Below, one piece after another: positions 51,492 through 59,741 of a DNA stretch of 64,000 bases; position 1 is the stretch's first letter; each line of letters starts with the position of its first letter. Where the stretch lies: positions 2,299,001-2,363,000 of the forward strand of contig NZ_CP059297.1 in the NCBI RefSeq assembly GCF_017795885.1, given 5' to 3'. Source of the stretch: Brevundimonas sp. AJA228-03. Lineage in GTDB: Bacteria > Pseudomonadota > Alphaproteobacteria > Caulobacterales > Caulobacteraceae. A model generated the notes under the pieces. The model had not been told where the DNA came from. It did not search any database and saw only the letters and a list, made by a program, of their open reading frames with translations. The translations under genes and the position numbers were made by a program.

Positions 51492-52901
51492 ATGAGCGCC
51501 GCCAGCAAGATCCTGCAGGAGATCAAGGACAAGGACGTGAAATACGTCGATGTCCGCTTCACCGACACCAAGGGACGGCTGCAGCACGTCACCTTCGACA
51601 TCGACCTGGTCGACGAGGAGTTCCTGACCGAGGGAACCATGTTCGACGGCTCGTCCATCGCCGGCTGGAAGGCGATCAACGAGAGCGACATGCTGCTGAT
51701 GCCGGACCTGACCACGGCCTATATCGATCCGTTCTACCAGCAGACCACGATGTTCCTGTTCTGCGACGTGATGAACCCGGACACGGGCGAACCCTACAAC
51801 CGCGACAGCCGCTCCATGGCCAAGAAGGCCCTGGCCTATGTGCAGTCCTCGGGCGTGGGCGACGCGGTCTATTTCGGACCGGAAGCCGAGTTCTTCATCT
51901 TCGACGACGTGCGCTGGACGACCCAGCCGCACAACACCGGCTACAGCTATGACTCCACCGAGCTGCCGGCCAACACGGGCGCGGAATACACCGAGGGCAA
52001 CATGGGCCACCGCCCCGGGCCCAAGGGCGGCTATTTCCCCGTCAACCCGGTCGATAGCGGCCAGGACCTGCGCGGCGAGATGCTGGGCGTCATGCGCGAC
52101 CTGGGCCTCCAGCCCGAGAAGCACCACCACGAGGTCGCCCCAGCCCAGCACGAACTGGGTCTGAAGTTCTCGGACCTGCTGACCATGGCCGACCGTCTGC
52201 AGCTCTATAAGTATGTGATCCACAATGTCGCCGCCGCCTACGGCAAGTCGGCGACCTTCATGGCCAAGCCGATGTTCGCCGACAACGGCTCGGGCATGCA
52301 CGTCCACCAGTCGATCTGGCGCGACGGCAAGCCCCTGTTCGCCGGCGACAAATACGCCGGTCTGAGCCAGGAATGTCTGTGGTACATCGGCGGTATCATC
52401 AAGCACGCCAAGGCCATTAACGCCTTCGCCAACTCGACCACCAACTCCTACAAGCGTCTGGTGCCCGGCTATGAAGCCCCGGTGAAGCTGGCCTATTCGG
52501 CCCGCAACCGCTCGGCCTCGATCCGTATCCCGCACGTCTCCTCGCCCAAGGGCAAGCGCATCGAGGCCCGCTTCCCCGATCCGATGGGCAACCCCTATCT
52601 GACCTTCGTCGCCCTGTTGATGGCGGGCCTCGACGGAATCGAGAACCAGATCGATCCGGGCGGCCCCGCCGACAAGAACCTCTACGACCTGCCGCCCGAA
52701 GAGCGCGGCAACATCCCCGAGGTCTGCGGTTCGCTGAAGGAAGCGCTCGAGAACCTCGACAAGGACCGCGCCTTCCTCAAGAAGGGCGGCGTCATGGATG
52801 ACGACTTCATCGACAGCTATATCGAGCTGAAGATGGAAGAGGTCATGCGCCTGTCGCTCCACCCCCACCCGGTCGAGTTCGACATGTACTACAGCTGCTG
52901 A
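51492..52901 (+). CDS. glnA: Glutamine synthetase type I
   Basis: GlnA forms glutamine from glutamate, ammonia and ATP. The 469-aa product has the beta-grasp start, [17 protein letters not shown], the metal-binding [13 protein letters not shown] and [12 protein letters not shown], the ATP-binding [16 protein letters not shown] and the adenylylation loop NLYDLPPEE with Tyr near 397. This is the GSI-beta type controlled by adenylylation. A strong terminator follows. Confidence 0.98.
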   Translation: MSAASKILQEIKDKDVKYVDVRFTDTKGRLQHVTFDIDLVDEEFLTEGTMFDGSSIAGWKAINESDMLLMPDLTTAYIDPFYQQTTMFLFCDVMNPDTGEPYNRDSRSMAKKALAYVQSSGVGDAVYFGPEAEFFIFDDVRWTTQPHNTGYSYDSTELPANTGAEYTEGNMGHRPGPKGGYFPVNPVDSGQDLRGEMLGVMRDLGLQPEKHHHEVAPAQHELGLKFSDLLTMADRLQLYKYVIHNVAAAYGKSATFMAKPMFADNGSGMHVHQSIWRDGKPLFAGDKYAGLSQECLWYIGGIIKHAKAINAFANSTTNSYKRLVPGYEAPVKLAYSARNRSASIRIPHVSSPKGKRIEARFPDPMGNPYLTFVALLMAGLDGIENQIDPGGPADKNLYDLPPEERGNIPEVCGSLKEALENLDKDRAFLKKGGVMDDDFIDSYIELKMEEVMRLSLHPHPVEFDMYYSC

Positions 52902-52923
52902 TCGATAGGGTCGGCGGATAGAC

Positions 52924-52957
52924 AAGGCCCCGGATGGTCCGCCATCCGGGGCTTTTT
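52924..52957 (+). terminator. Rho-independent terminator of glnBA
   Basis: A 13-14-bp stem (AAGGCCCCGGATGG with CCATCCGGGGCTTT) and loop TCCG are followed by TTTTT. It starts 22 bp after the glnA stop. Confidence 0.93.
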
Positions 52958-53022
52958 GCTGCACTCAAAGGTTGCATTCCGTTGGTACTGAGCACAGACT
53001 TGGCTCGTTGGAGGGGGAAAAG

Positions 53023-53586
53023 ATGGACATCGATCTCGCCGCGTTCTGGCGGTGGCTTGTTGAAGGGCAAGACGGTAGTCGATTCGCGAATACCGCATCG
53101 GCAATCGGCTTTGTCGTAGGTGTTATTGGGCTATTTCTTGCCCTGTTAACCTACCGAAAAAACTCGACAGATGCGGCGTTCGCCCATGTTCACGCACTAT
53201 TTCGCGAGTATCTGACCGAGAGCCCAAATGCAACGACGGCAACAGACCCAAAGCTATCTTTCCACTTTTACGTTTTGGAAGAGATGGTCATTTGGCTGAG
53301 CCGACAGAGGTGGCCGTTGTCCAGCCTCTCGAAGGATGACAGGGATGCATGGACCCATACCATTAGATGTCACATCTACAAGCACCCTGCAGCCATCAAA
53401 CGGTTGGTGCATTCTCACCCTAGCTATGGCAAGCCGTTCCTACGGTTCGTTTTTTCAGCGTTGAGCGAACATAAAGCAACAGACGAACTGACGGACGCGG
53501 AATCAAGTGAAGTCAAGAAAGCGCTAGCAAACGCCCTGAAAGCCCGCTTATCAATAAAGGACCGTTTGTTGGGTCGCGAGCTCTGA
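53023..53586 (+). CDS. Orphan single-pass membrane protein, likely foreign
   Basis: The ATG at 53023 follows GGAGGGGG and gives 187 aa. It has a polar N-terminus, one membrane helix (IGFVVGVIGLFLALLTY, about residues 29-45) and a soluble C-terminal part rich in His, Lys and Trp. Base composition is visibly lower in GC, with codons such as AAA, TTA and TAT that the neighbours avoid, so recent transfer is likely. No family is recognised. It sits between the glnA terminator and a tatC remnant. Confidence 0.65.
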   Translation: MDIDLAAFWRWLVEGQDGSRFANTASAIGFVVGVIGLFLALLTYRKNSTDAAFAHVHALFREYLTESPNATTATDPKLSFHFYVLEEMVIWLSRQRWPLSSLSKDDRDAWTHTIRCHIYKHPAAIKRLVHSHPSYGKPFLRFVFSALSEHKATDELTDAESSEVKKALANALKARLSIKDRLLGREL

Positions 53587-53679
53587 AAGGTGGGTTATAA
53601 GATTTCCTGCCATCGACTTGGGTCGGAAGAACGACAAGCGTAGTGCCAGCGGTGCCCTCTCACCTGTACCATGTCCCTT

Positions 53680-53856
53680 CTAGCCAGCCGATTCCTCGTC
53701 GCCCTCGTCCGTCCTGCGCCGCCACTCGATCAGCCGGACGCACCAGATCGACACCTCGTAGAGCAGCACCAGGGGCACGGCGAGCATCAGCGGACTGATG
53801 GAGTCGGGCGGCGTGACGACGGCGGCCAGCGCGATGACACCCGCCCGGGCCCGCGG
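53680..53856 (-). pseudogene. Duplicated 3' end of tatC (remnant)
   Basis: The minus-strand frame encodes a C-terminal TatC piece of about 58 residues (VTPPDSISPLMLAVPLVLLY then EVSIWCVRLIEWRRRTDE), ending at a TAG at 53680. About 126 bases (53704-53829) are roughly 90 percent identical to 54650-54775 in the intact tatC, in the same orientation. It has no start and is preceded by an in-frame stop, so it is non-coding debris or an attachment-site-like scar. It lies on the far side of the toxin-antitoxin genes from the intact gene. Confidence 0.85.
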
Positions 53857-53925
53857 CTACGTCTTGGCTAGCAAGATGTTCGGTCTGCTAGCCATTCCCC
53901 GGGCCTCCGTGATAGAAAGGAACCC

Positions 53926-54201
53926 ATGGAACGCGCCCGATCCGCTCAGCTTAACATACGCTCCCGGTTCGCGCGTGAGCGCGCTGCGGACCTGGCTCGC
54001 CAGACGGGCATGACAACGACGCAGGTGGTGGAGGAAGCGTTGCGCGCTTTCCATCCGCCGGGCCCAAAACCGGCACCCGACGGCATGGTCTGGAAGGGCA
54101 GAATCCTTGTGCAGCGCGCCACTGGCCGCACCATCACACTTGAGGAAACGCTGGCCTCGATCGACGAGGATCGAAATGAACGCGGCCTATGCATCGACTG
54201 A
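53926..54201 (+). CDS. VapB-like antitoxin
   Basis: The ATG at 53926 after AGGAA gives 91 aa. The N-terminal part (LNIRSRFARERAADLARQTG then TTTQVVEEALRAF) fits the short DNA-binding antitoxins of the Rv0623/PSK type. The C-terminal part would bind the toxin. It overlaps the downstream PIN toxin gene by 13 bp. It probably represses its own operon. Confidence 0.82.
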   Translation: MERARSAQLNIRSRFARERAADLARQTGMTTTQVVEEALRAFHPPGPKPAPDGMVWKGRILVQRATGRTITLEETLASIDEDRNERGLCID

Positions 54202-54638
54202 CAACGCTTCTCGACAGCAACGTCATCGTCGCTGGCCTTGAGGAGGACCATTCGCATCATGGGCCCTCGGTCCGGATCCTGATCGCCGCAGAGAACCAGC
54301 GTTTCGGCGTGGCGGCACACAGCTACGCTGAGGCATTCACGACCTTGACCAGGAGAAGTGGCCCCTCCCCTTACGGCTGGGAACCCGCCCGGGCCTGGGC
54401 TTCGCTTGAAAGCGTCTCCGCAGTCACCACGCTGGTAGGTTTGACGCCCACCCAAACCGTCTGGGCTGTGAGAGCCTTCAGCGAGCACGGTGGCATCGGT
54501 GCCAGAATCTACGACTGGCTTATCGGACAAGCCGCTATCGAGGCAGGAATTCCTCGCGTCGTGACATGGAATATCAGCCATCTGAGACCGCTGTTTCCGC
54601 AACTCGACATCCTGACGCCCGATCAGGCGCTGACCTGA
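54189..54638 (+). CDS. VapC-like PIN-domain toxin
   Basis: The 149-aa PIN-fold ribonuclease begins with TTLLDSNVIVAGL (first catalytic Asp), continues with a central HSYAEAF acidic residue and a distal YDWLIGQAAIEAGI Asp, and ends TWNISHLRPLFP. VapC toxins typically cut initiator tRNA or rRNA. Its last 16 bases overlap the convergent tatC stop region, so the toxin transcript runs antisense into tatC. Confidence 0.85.
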   Translation: MHRLTTLLDSNVIVAGLEEDHSHHGPSVRILIAAENQRFGVAAHSYAEAFTTLTRRSGPSPYGWEPARAWASLESVSAVTTLVGLTPTQTVWAVRAFSEHGGIGARIYDWLIGQAAIEAGIPRVVTWNISHLRPLFPQLDILTPDQALT

Positions 54639-55510
54639 ACCTCGGCGTCCTCGTCCGTCTTGCGCCGCCACTCGATCAGCCGGACGCACCAGATCGACAC
54701 CTCGTAAAGCAGGACCAGGGGCACGGCGAGCATCAGCTGGCTGATGGGGTCGGGCGGTGTGACGATGGCGGCCAGGACCACGACGGCGACGATGGCATAG
54801 CGTCGGCCCTCGCTCATCAGCTTGGACGAGATCAGCCCGGCCATGCCGAGCAGCGTCGTCACCACCGGCAGCTGGAAGCACAGTCCGAACGCCAGGATCA
54901 GCGACGTCACCAGGTTCAGATAGTCCGAGATCTTGGTCGTCAGCATCACGGTGATGCCCTCGCTGGAGATCTGCTGGCTCAGGGAAAACAGCATCACGAA
55001 CGGCAGCATGACGTAATAGACCAGCGCCCCGCCCAGAAAGAACATCACCGGCGTGGCGATCAGGAACGGCAGGAAGGCCCCCTTCTCGTTGCGGTAAAGG
55101 CCCGGCGCGACGAAGGCGTACAGCTGATAGGCGATGACCGGGAACGACAGCACGATGGCCCCGAACCCGGCGATCTTCATCTTGGTGAACAGCTGTTCCA
55201 GCGGCGCCGTGGCGATCAGCTCGACCGCCGCCAGCCCGCCGGGAGGCAGCGGCTTCAGGCCCATGGCAATGGCCAGCAGGTCCAGCGGATTGCCGTGTGT
55301 GCCCCGGGCGACAGCATCGGCATGGACGGCGGCGGCCGCCTGGAACGGCTTGATCAGCTCGACCTGCAGCTGGGCCGCGAAGAAGAAGCACAGGATGAAG
55401 GCCAGGATGAAGGCCACCACGCACCAGATCAACCGCCCGCGCAGCTCGATCAGGTGATCCATCAGGGGCGCCCGCGACGCCTCGATCTCGGCCTCGTCGC
55501 GAACGGTCAC
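54623..55510 (-). CDS. tatC: Twin-arginine translocase subunit TatC
   Basis: TatC is the six-helix membrane receptor for twin-arginine signal peptides. The 295-aa product has the conserved MDHLIELRGRLIWCVVAF start and the F-x-x-x-P-G-L-Y region (YAFVAPGLYRNEKGAFLPF). The final helix MLAVPLVLLYEVSIW precedes a short acidic tail. The C-terminal tail differs from that of the remnant at 53680, consistent with replacement of the 3' end. It overlaps tatB by four bases. Confidence 0.97.
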   Translation of the reverse strand: MTVRDEAEIEASRAPLMDHLIELRGRLIWCVVAFILAFILCFFFAAQLQVELIKPFQAAAAVHADAVARGTHGNPLDLLAIAMGLKPLPPGGLAAVELIATAPLEQLFTKMKIAGFGAIVLSFPVIAYQLYAFVAPGLYRNEKGAFLPFLIATPVMFFLGGALVYYVMLPFVMLFSLSQQISSEGITVMLTTKISDYLNLVTSLILAFGLCFQLPVVTTLLGMAGLISSKLMSEGRRYAIVAVVVLAAIVTPPDPISQLMLAVPLVLLYEVSIWCVRLIEWRRKTDEDAEVQVSA

Positions 55511-56022
55511 AGGTCGATCTTGCTGTTACGCGGCGCGCGGGGCCTGGCGGCCTTGGGCGGCGCCTTCGCGGTCGTGCCCGCCGAGATCGCCTTGGCAGAC
55601 GCGGCGCGAGGCTTGCGGGAAGCCTTGGCTGCGGGCGCGACGGCCTCCGGCGCCGGCATCGTCACGGCCTCGGGGAACTCCGGCTGGTCCAGAACCACGG
55701 ACGGCGGCAGGCTCTCGACGTGAGCGGGGCGTTCCAGATCGGCCTTGATGTCCTTGAAGGCTGCGTCGGCGGCGGCCCCCAGGGGCACCATCTGGCTGGT
55801 GCGCAGGGCCTCGACCTCTTTCCGAAGCTCGTCCAGTTCGGACTGGCGGGCCATGTCTTCGAAGCTGGCACGAAACTCATTGGCCATGCCCCGCGCCCTG
55901 GCGACCATCTTGCCCAGCGCGCGCAGCATGCCGGGCAGCCGCTCGGGTCCCACGACCACGAGGGCGACGATGCCGATCACAACGTATTCGAGGCCCCCGA
56001 TCCCGGGGCCGAGGCCGCCCAT
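55507..56022 (-). CDS. tatB: Sec-independent translocase subunit TatB
   Basis: A 171-aa protein with an N-terminal membrane helix containing the conserved Glu region (GGLEYVVIGIVALVVVGPER), then a hinge LPGMLRALGK, an amphipathic helix and an Ala/Pro/Lys-rich disordered tail ending in IDL. TatB forms the receptor complex with TatC. It lies 26 bp after tatA. Confidence 0.95.
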   Translation of the reverse strand: MGGLGPGIGGLEYVVIGIVALVVVGPERLPGMLRALGKMVARARGMANEFRASFEDMARQSELDELRKEVEALRTSQMVPLGAAADAAFKDIKADLERPAHVESLPPSVVLDQPEFPEAVTMPAPEAVAPAAKASRKPRAASAKAISAGTTAKAPPKAARPRAPRNSKIDL

Positions 56023-56048
56023 CCGTCAGGCTCTCTTCCCGCCCGCGA

Positions 56049-56258
56049 CTAGCGCTTCAGCTCTTCCTTTTCCGCGTCGGTGCGCGGCAGGCTGCTGACG
56101 CCCTCATGCGGACCGTCCTTCTTGTCCTCGTCCTTCAGGCCCTCGCGGAAGGCCTTGATGCCCTTGGCCGCGTCACCCATCAGGCCCGAGATCTTGCCCT
56201 TGCCCCCGAACAGCAGCGCAACGATCAAGATGACAAAGGCCCAATGCCAGATGCTCAT
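56049..56258 (-). CDS. tatA: Sec-independent translocase subunit TatA
   Basis: The ATG at 56258 gives 69 aa, [21 protein letters not shown], one membrane helix then an [21 protein letters not shown] amphipathic helix and a charged tail. TatA forms the protein-conducting oligomer. The upstream frame is open to 56348 without protein support. The Doc toxin gene lies about 100 bp upstream in the same direction. Confidence 0.95.
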   Translation of the reverse strand: MSIWHWAFVILIVALLFGGKGKISGLMGDAAKGIKAFREGLKDEDKKDGPHEGVSSLPRTDAEKEELKR

Positions 56259-56360
56259 AGCGCCCACGGAACAATCTCCTCGAACGGACCGGAAGCGGCC
56301 CGCGTCAAACATACGCTGCATATAGTCCAACGGATGGCGACGCGCCAAGCGAATGCGGCG

Positions 56361-56756
56361 TCACGACGCCGTACTGTTGGCCCTGATCCATTCGGCGAGG
56401 GCCTCAATGTCTACATCACCAGCCGCGACGGCCAGCATCGTCTCGATAGCGTCTACCTTGTCAGCCTGAAGCGGGGAGCCGTTGAGAGCGAGAAACAGAA
56501 TCAAGGCCTGATAGGCGGCGCGCTTGTTGCCATCGACGAACGGGTGGTTCGACGCCACCCCGACCGCATAGGTCGCGGCCAGCACGGCGAGGCTCGTTTC
56601 GCCGTCGTAGAAGAACCGGTTCCCTGGGCGCTGCAAAGCCGATTCCAGCAAACCTTCGTCCCGAAGGCCCGATGGTCCGCCATGCAGCGCCAGACTTCGG
56701 TCATGCAGCGCCACGATCGCGGCCTGTTCGAGCCAGACCGGTTCGCGCGTCTTCAT
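56361..56756 (-). CDS. Doc/Fic-family toxin (death on curing)
   Basis: The 131-aa product has the Doc pattern: LHDRSLALHGGPSGLRDEGL at the N-terminus, then the catalytic motif HPFVDGNKRAA (about residues 70-80). Doc kinases phosphorylate EF-Tu. The ATG overlaps the stop of the antitoxin gene as ATGA. It is the first unit upstream of tatABC, in the same orientation. Confidence 0.92.
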   Translation of the reverse strand: MKTREPVWLEQAAIVALHDRSLALHGGPSGLRDEGLLESALQRPGNRFFYDGETSLAVLAATYAVGVASNHPFVDGNKRAAYQALILFLALNGSPLQADKVDAIETMLAVAAGDVDIEALAEWIRANSTAS

Positions 56757-56980
56757 TTGGCCAGGGCGCGGAAGACATCTCGATGCTCGTCCATGAGTTT
56801 CTCACCCAGGGCGATCTGGCGCTGAACCGAGTCATCATAGGGCGACAGACGCATCGATCCATCCGGCGCGCGGGTCAGATAGAGGGTTTGGCCCTTCTCG
56901 ACCCCCAGTTCCACCAGGGCCTCCTTCGGCAGCACGACGCCGACCGAGTTTCCGACCTGGGTGACTTTGAGCGCGATCAT
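56753..56980 (-). CDS. AbrB/MazE-type antitoxin for Doc
   Basis: The ATG at 56980 gives 75 aa beginning MIALKVTQVGNSVGVVLPKE, a SpoVT-AbrB swapped-hairpin DNA-binding domain. The C-terminal part (about 45-75) would bind the toxin. Pairing of Doc with an AbrB-type rather than Phd-type antitoxin is a known variant. It probably autoregulates the pair and may influence tatA transcription downstream. Confidence 0.9.
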   Translation of the reverse strand: MIALKVTQVGNSVGVVLPKEALVELGVEKGQTLYLTRAPDGSMRLSPYDDSVQRQIALGEKLMDEHRDVFRALAK

Positions 56981-57034
56981 GACTGGCCTCTCTTTCGACC
57001 CACTGTATAACACACGTTATAACGCCATGCGAGA

Positions 57035-57493
57035 ATGCCCGTGTCCCACGTGATCATCCACACCGACGGCGCCTGCAAGGGTAACCCGGGCCCAGGCGGC
57101 TGGGGCGCGATCATTCAGTTTGGCGAGCGCACCAAGGAACTGTCGGGCGGAGAGCCGCTGACCACCAACAACCGCATGGAGCTGACCGCCGCCATCATGG
57201 CGCTGGAGGCCCTGACCCGCCCGTGCCGGATCGACCTGCACACGGACAGCAAATATGTGATGGATGGCATCACCGGATGGATCCATGGCTGGAAGGCGCG
57301 CGGCTGGAAGACGGCGGACAGGAAGCCGGTGAAGAACGACGACCTGTGGAAACGCCTCGACGTCGCCCGCACCCGGCACGAGGTGAAGTGGCACTGGGTC
57401 AAGGGCCACGCCGGCCACGCCCTGAACGAACGCGCCGACCAGCTGGCGAACCGCGGCATCGAGGAGATGCGAGCGGCGAAGGCGAGAACCTAG
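57035..57493 (+). CDS. rnhA: Ribonuclease HI
   Basis: The 152-aa product cleaves RNA in RNA-DNA hybrids. It carries the catalytic acidic residues: Asp in [12 protein letters not shown], Glu in [16 protein letters not shown], Asp in [12 protein letters not shown], and the final Asp in [11 protein letters not shown], with the basic [15 protein letters not shown] handle. The stop TAG shares the palindrome CTAG with the convergent nfeD stop. Confidence 0.97.
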   Translation: MPVSHVIIHTDGACKGNPGPGGWGAIIQFGERTKELSGGEPLTTNNRMELTAAIMALEALTRPCRIDLHTDSKYVMDGITGWIHGWKARGWKTADRKPVKNDDLWKRLDVARTRHEVKWHWVKGHAGHALNERADQLANRGIEEMRAAKART

Positions 57494-57948
57494 GCCGCGC
57501 GAACCTTCAGGCCCGACCCCAGGCTCGATTCGACGACGACGTCCGATCCCACATCGGGTGCCGGGCCCTCGATCTCCGCCGGCCACTCGGCACCCGACAC
57601 GAACACCCGCCCCCGTCCGCTGACGAAGGCCGACACCACCCTGGCCCGCTGTCCGACCAGCCGGCCGTCGCGGTCGTTGATATCGGGGCTGTCCGACGGG
57701 TTCACCCGCTGGATCAGTCGGCGCGACAGCAGGGTCGAGAGCAGGGTCAGGGCTGCGAACAGACCGATCTCGACCGGCAGACCCAGCCGCAGACCCAGGG
57801 CGGTCAGGACCGCGACGATCCCGGCGGACACGGCCGGCCAAAGTAGCCACTCGGTCGAGAAGGCGGCTTCGACGGCCAGCAACAGAACGCCAAGCGCCAG
57901 CCAGATCCAGAAGGGCTGTGCGGCATAGATGTCGGCGATCGCGGTCAT
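57490..57948 (-). CDS. NfeD family membrane protein
   Basis: The 152-aa product has three to four N-terminal membrane segments (about 10-75) and a C-terminal OB-fold domain ([20 protein letters not shown] then [12 protein letters not shown]). NfeD proteins work with SPFH/stomatin-like partners. The partner gene ends 14 bp upstream in the same operon. Confidence 0.92.
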   Translation of the reverse strand: MTAIADIYAAQPFWIWLALGVLLLAVEAAFSTEWLLWPAVSAGIVAVLTALGLRLGLPVEIGLFAALTLLSTLLSRRLIQRVNPSDSPDINDRDGRLVGQRARVVSAFVSGRGRVFVSGAEWPAEIEGPAPDVGSDVVVESSLGSGLKVRAA

Positions 57949-57962
57949 GAGGGTGCTCCGGA

Positions 57963-58943
57963 TCAGGCGGTGGGCGGGACGGTACCGCCACGGGGACGTG
58001 GTGGAGGCGGTGGCGGGGGCGCGGCGCGGGTCATCTGCTGCTGGTCGCGGGCCAGACCGACCAGCTCGCCGATCCCGGCGATGGTGCCGACCAGGCTGCC
58101 CATCTCGGCGGGCACGATGACCGTCTTGGCGGTCGGGTTCCGCGCCAGTTCGGCGAAGGCCTCGACGTACTTCTGGGCCACGAAATAGTTGATGGCGTTG
58201 ACGTCGCCCGCCGCGATGGCCTGGCTGACCATGGCCGTCGCCTTGGCCTCGGCCTCGGCCGCGCGCTCGCGGGCCTCGGCGTCGCGGAAAGCGGCTTCCT
58301 TGCGACCCTCGGCCTGCAGGATGGCGGACTGTTTGGCCCCCTCGGCGCGGGCGATGGCAGCCTGTTTCTCGCCCTCGGCCTCGGTGATGACGGCGCGACG
58401 TTCGCGCTCGGCCTTCATCTGGCGCGCCATGGCATTGGTGATGTCGACGGGCGGGGTCAGGTCCTTGATCTCGATCCGGTTGACCTTGACGCCCCACGGC
58501 TCGGTCGCCGCGTCGATCACGGTCAGCAGACGCGAGTTGATGTTGTCGCGCTGGAACAGGACCTCGTCCAGATCCATCGATCCGACGACGGTCCGCAGAT
58601 TGGTCGAGCACAGCTGGGTGATCGCATAGGGCAGGTTCTCGACCCGATAGGCCGCGGCCGAAGCCTCCATCACCTGGATGAAGACGATGGCATCGACCTT
58701 CACCATGGCGTTGTCCTTGGTGATCACCTCCTGCTGGGGCACGTCCAGGACCTGCTCCATCATGTTCATGCGCCGCCCGATCCGCTCGACGAACGGGGTC
58801 AGGATGCTGATGCCCGGCTTCAGGGTCTTGGTGTATTTGCCGAACCGCTCGACGGTCAGTTCCCGCCCCTGGGGCACGATCTTGACCACGCTGAACAGCA
58901 TGACGATGGCCAGGACCACCAGCGCGAGTGCGAAATAGCTCAT
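57963..58943 (-). CDS. SPFH/band 7 (stomatin-like) protein, QmcA type
   Basis: The 326-aa product has an N-terminal membrane anchor (about 4-22) and the SPFH domain (VVKIVPQGRELTVERFGKYT then LKPGISILTPFVERI). A long helical stretch of Ala/Glu repeats (EAEGEKQAAIARAEGAKQSA) and a Pro-rich end (PPPPPPP) follow. Such proteins form membrane rings and microdomains and guard membrane proteases. It is paired with NfeD. Confidence 0.94.
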   Translation of the reverse strand: MSYFALALVVLAIVMLFSVVKIVPQGRELTVERFGKYTKTLKPGISILTPFVERIGRRMNMMEQVLDVPQQEVITKDNAMVKVDAIVFIQVMEASAAAYRVENLPYAITQLCSTNLRTVVGSMDLDEVLFQRDNINSRLLTVIDAATEPWGVKVNRIEIKDLTPPVDITNAMARQMKAERERRAVITEAEGEKQAAIARAEGAKQSAILQAEGRKEAAFRDAEARERAAEAEAKATAMVSQAIAAGDVNAINYFVAQKYVEAFAELARNPTAKTVIVPAEMGSLVGTIAGIGELVGLARDQQQMTRAAPPPPPPPRPRGGTVPPTA

Positions 58944-59015
58944 TCGTTTCCTCCAACGTCGGACATGTTACGCCTGCGCCGAGGCCTGTTCCATCGAAAC
59001 CGGTCACCTCCAAAC

Positions 59016-59044
59016 GAAAACGGCGGCCCCCGAGGGGACCGCCG
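59016..59044 (-). terminator. Terminator of the acidic exported protein gene
   Basis: On the minus strand CGGCGG then CCCC pairs back with GGGG and CCGCCG (one bulged base, short TCG loop) and is followed by TTTTCGTTT. It starts about 24 bp after the stop at 59068. Confidence 0.75.
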
Positions 59045-59067
59045 CAAGGCTCGGATTGAAAAGAAGA

Positions 59068-59604
59068 TTACTCTTCTTCTTCCTCGTCTTCTTCGTCGTC
59101 GGAATCGTCTTCTTCTTCGTCTTCCTCGTCCTCATCGTCCGAGTCGTCCTCGTCCTCGTCCTCGTCCTCGTCGTCAGAGTCGTCTTCGTCTTCGTCTTCG
59201 TCTTCGTCTTCGTATTCGTCCTCGTCTTCATCTTCTTCTTCGTCTTCCGAGGGATCTTCCTCATCGACGTCGTCGTCCTCGACCTCGAAGCCGCTGCCGG
59301 AGCACAGGTCGACGTCATAGACTTCTTCGGTGTCGCCATCCTCGTAGGTGGCCTGGACGTCCTGGATGCACTCGTCGCCGACTTCGAAGGTCACTTCGAC
59401 GCCATCGCCGGGAGCGATTTCTTCGTCGAGCAGGTTCTCGCCGAAGTCCTCGACCGAGGTGCCGGAAATGGCCAGCTCGGTGATGGCGACTTCACCGTCA
59501 TTGGTAACCGTCAACGTGGCCTGGGCCATGGCGGCGGTGCCGAAGGCGCTCATGCCGATCACGAGAGCGGCAGTGGACGCTGCAGCGAGCAAGGTCTTCT
59601 TCAT
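59068..59604 (-). CDS. Exported protein with extreme Asp/Glu-rich C-terminal tail
   Basis: The ATG at 59604 (MKKTLLAAAS) gives 178 aa. A signal peptide ends at Ala-Met-Ala before Gln28. The mature N-terminal domain of about 80 residues (ATLTVTNDGEVAITELAISG then GVEVTFEVGDECIQDVQATY) contains two Cys (ECIQ and LCSG) and looks like a small beta-sandwich seen in other alphaproteobacterial exported proteins. From about residue 112 to the end almost every residue is Asp, Glu or Ser (repeated EDEDED and DDSDDEDE). The protein must be extremely acidic. Metal or calcium binding is possible but unproven. Confidence 0.8.
   Translation of the reverse strand: MKKTLLAAASTAALVIGMSAFGTAAMAQATLTVTNDGEVAITELAISGTSVEDFGENLLDEEIAPGDGVEVTFEVGDECIQDVQATYEDGDTEEVYDVDLCSGSGFEVEDDDVDEEDPSEDEEEDEDEDEYEDEDEDEDEDDSDDEDEDEDEDDSDDEDEEDEEEDDSDDEEDEEEEE
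59070..59250. repeat. Low-complexity GA(N) triplet tract in the acidic protein gene
   Basis: On the minus strand the sequence is almost entirely GAN codons with scattered TCN and TAC. Slippage or unequal crossing-over within such a tract could change tail length between strains. Confidence 0.8.
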
Positions 59605-59741
59605 TCGATATCTCCCCCGAGTCGGCACAACGCCGAACTCTTTGCTGTGTGGCAGACGACACCGGCAAAGTCATCCGGGTCGACTGAGGTTTGTGTCGCT
59701 TTTCGGGCCTCAATAGGTAAGTGACGACACCTGACAGAGTG

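Noticed and set aside
59056..59724. Plus-strand frame rich in Leu, Val and Phe resembling a membrane protein
   Set aside because: It is the reverse of the GAN-triplet acidic tail; GTC/TTC codons produce an artificial hydrophobic run. The minus-strand gene has the signal peptide, ribosome site and terminator.
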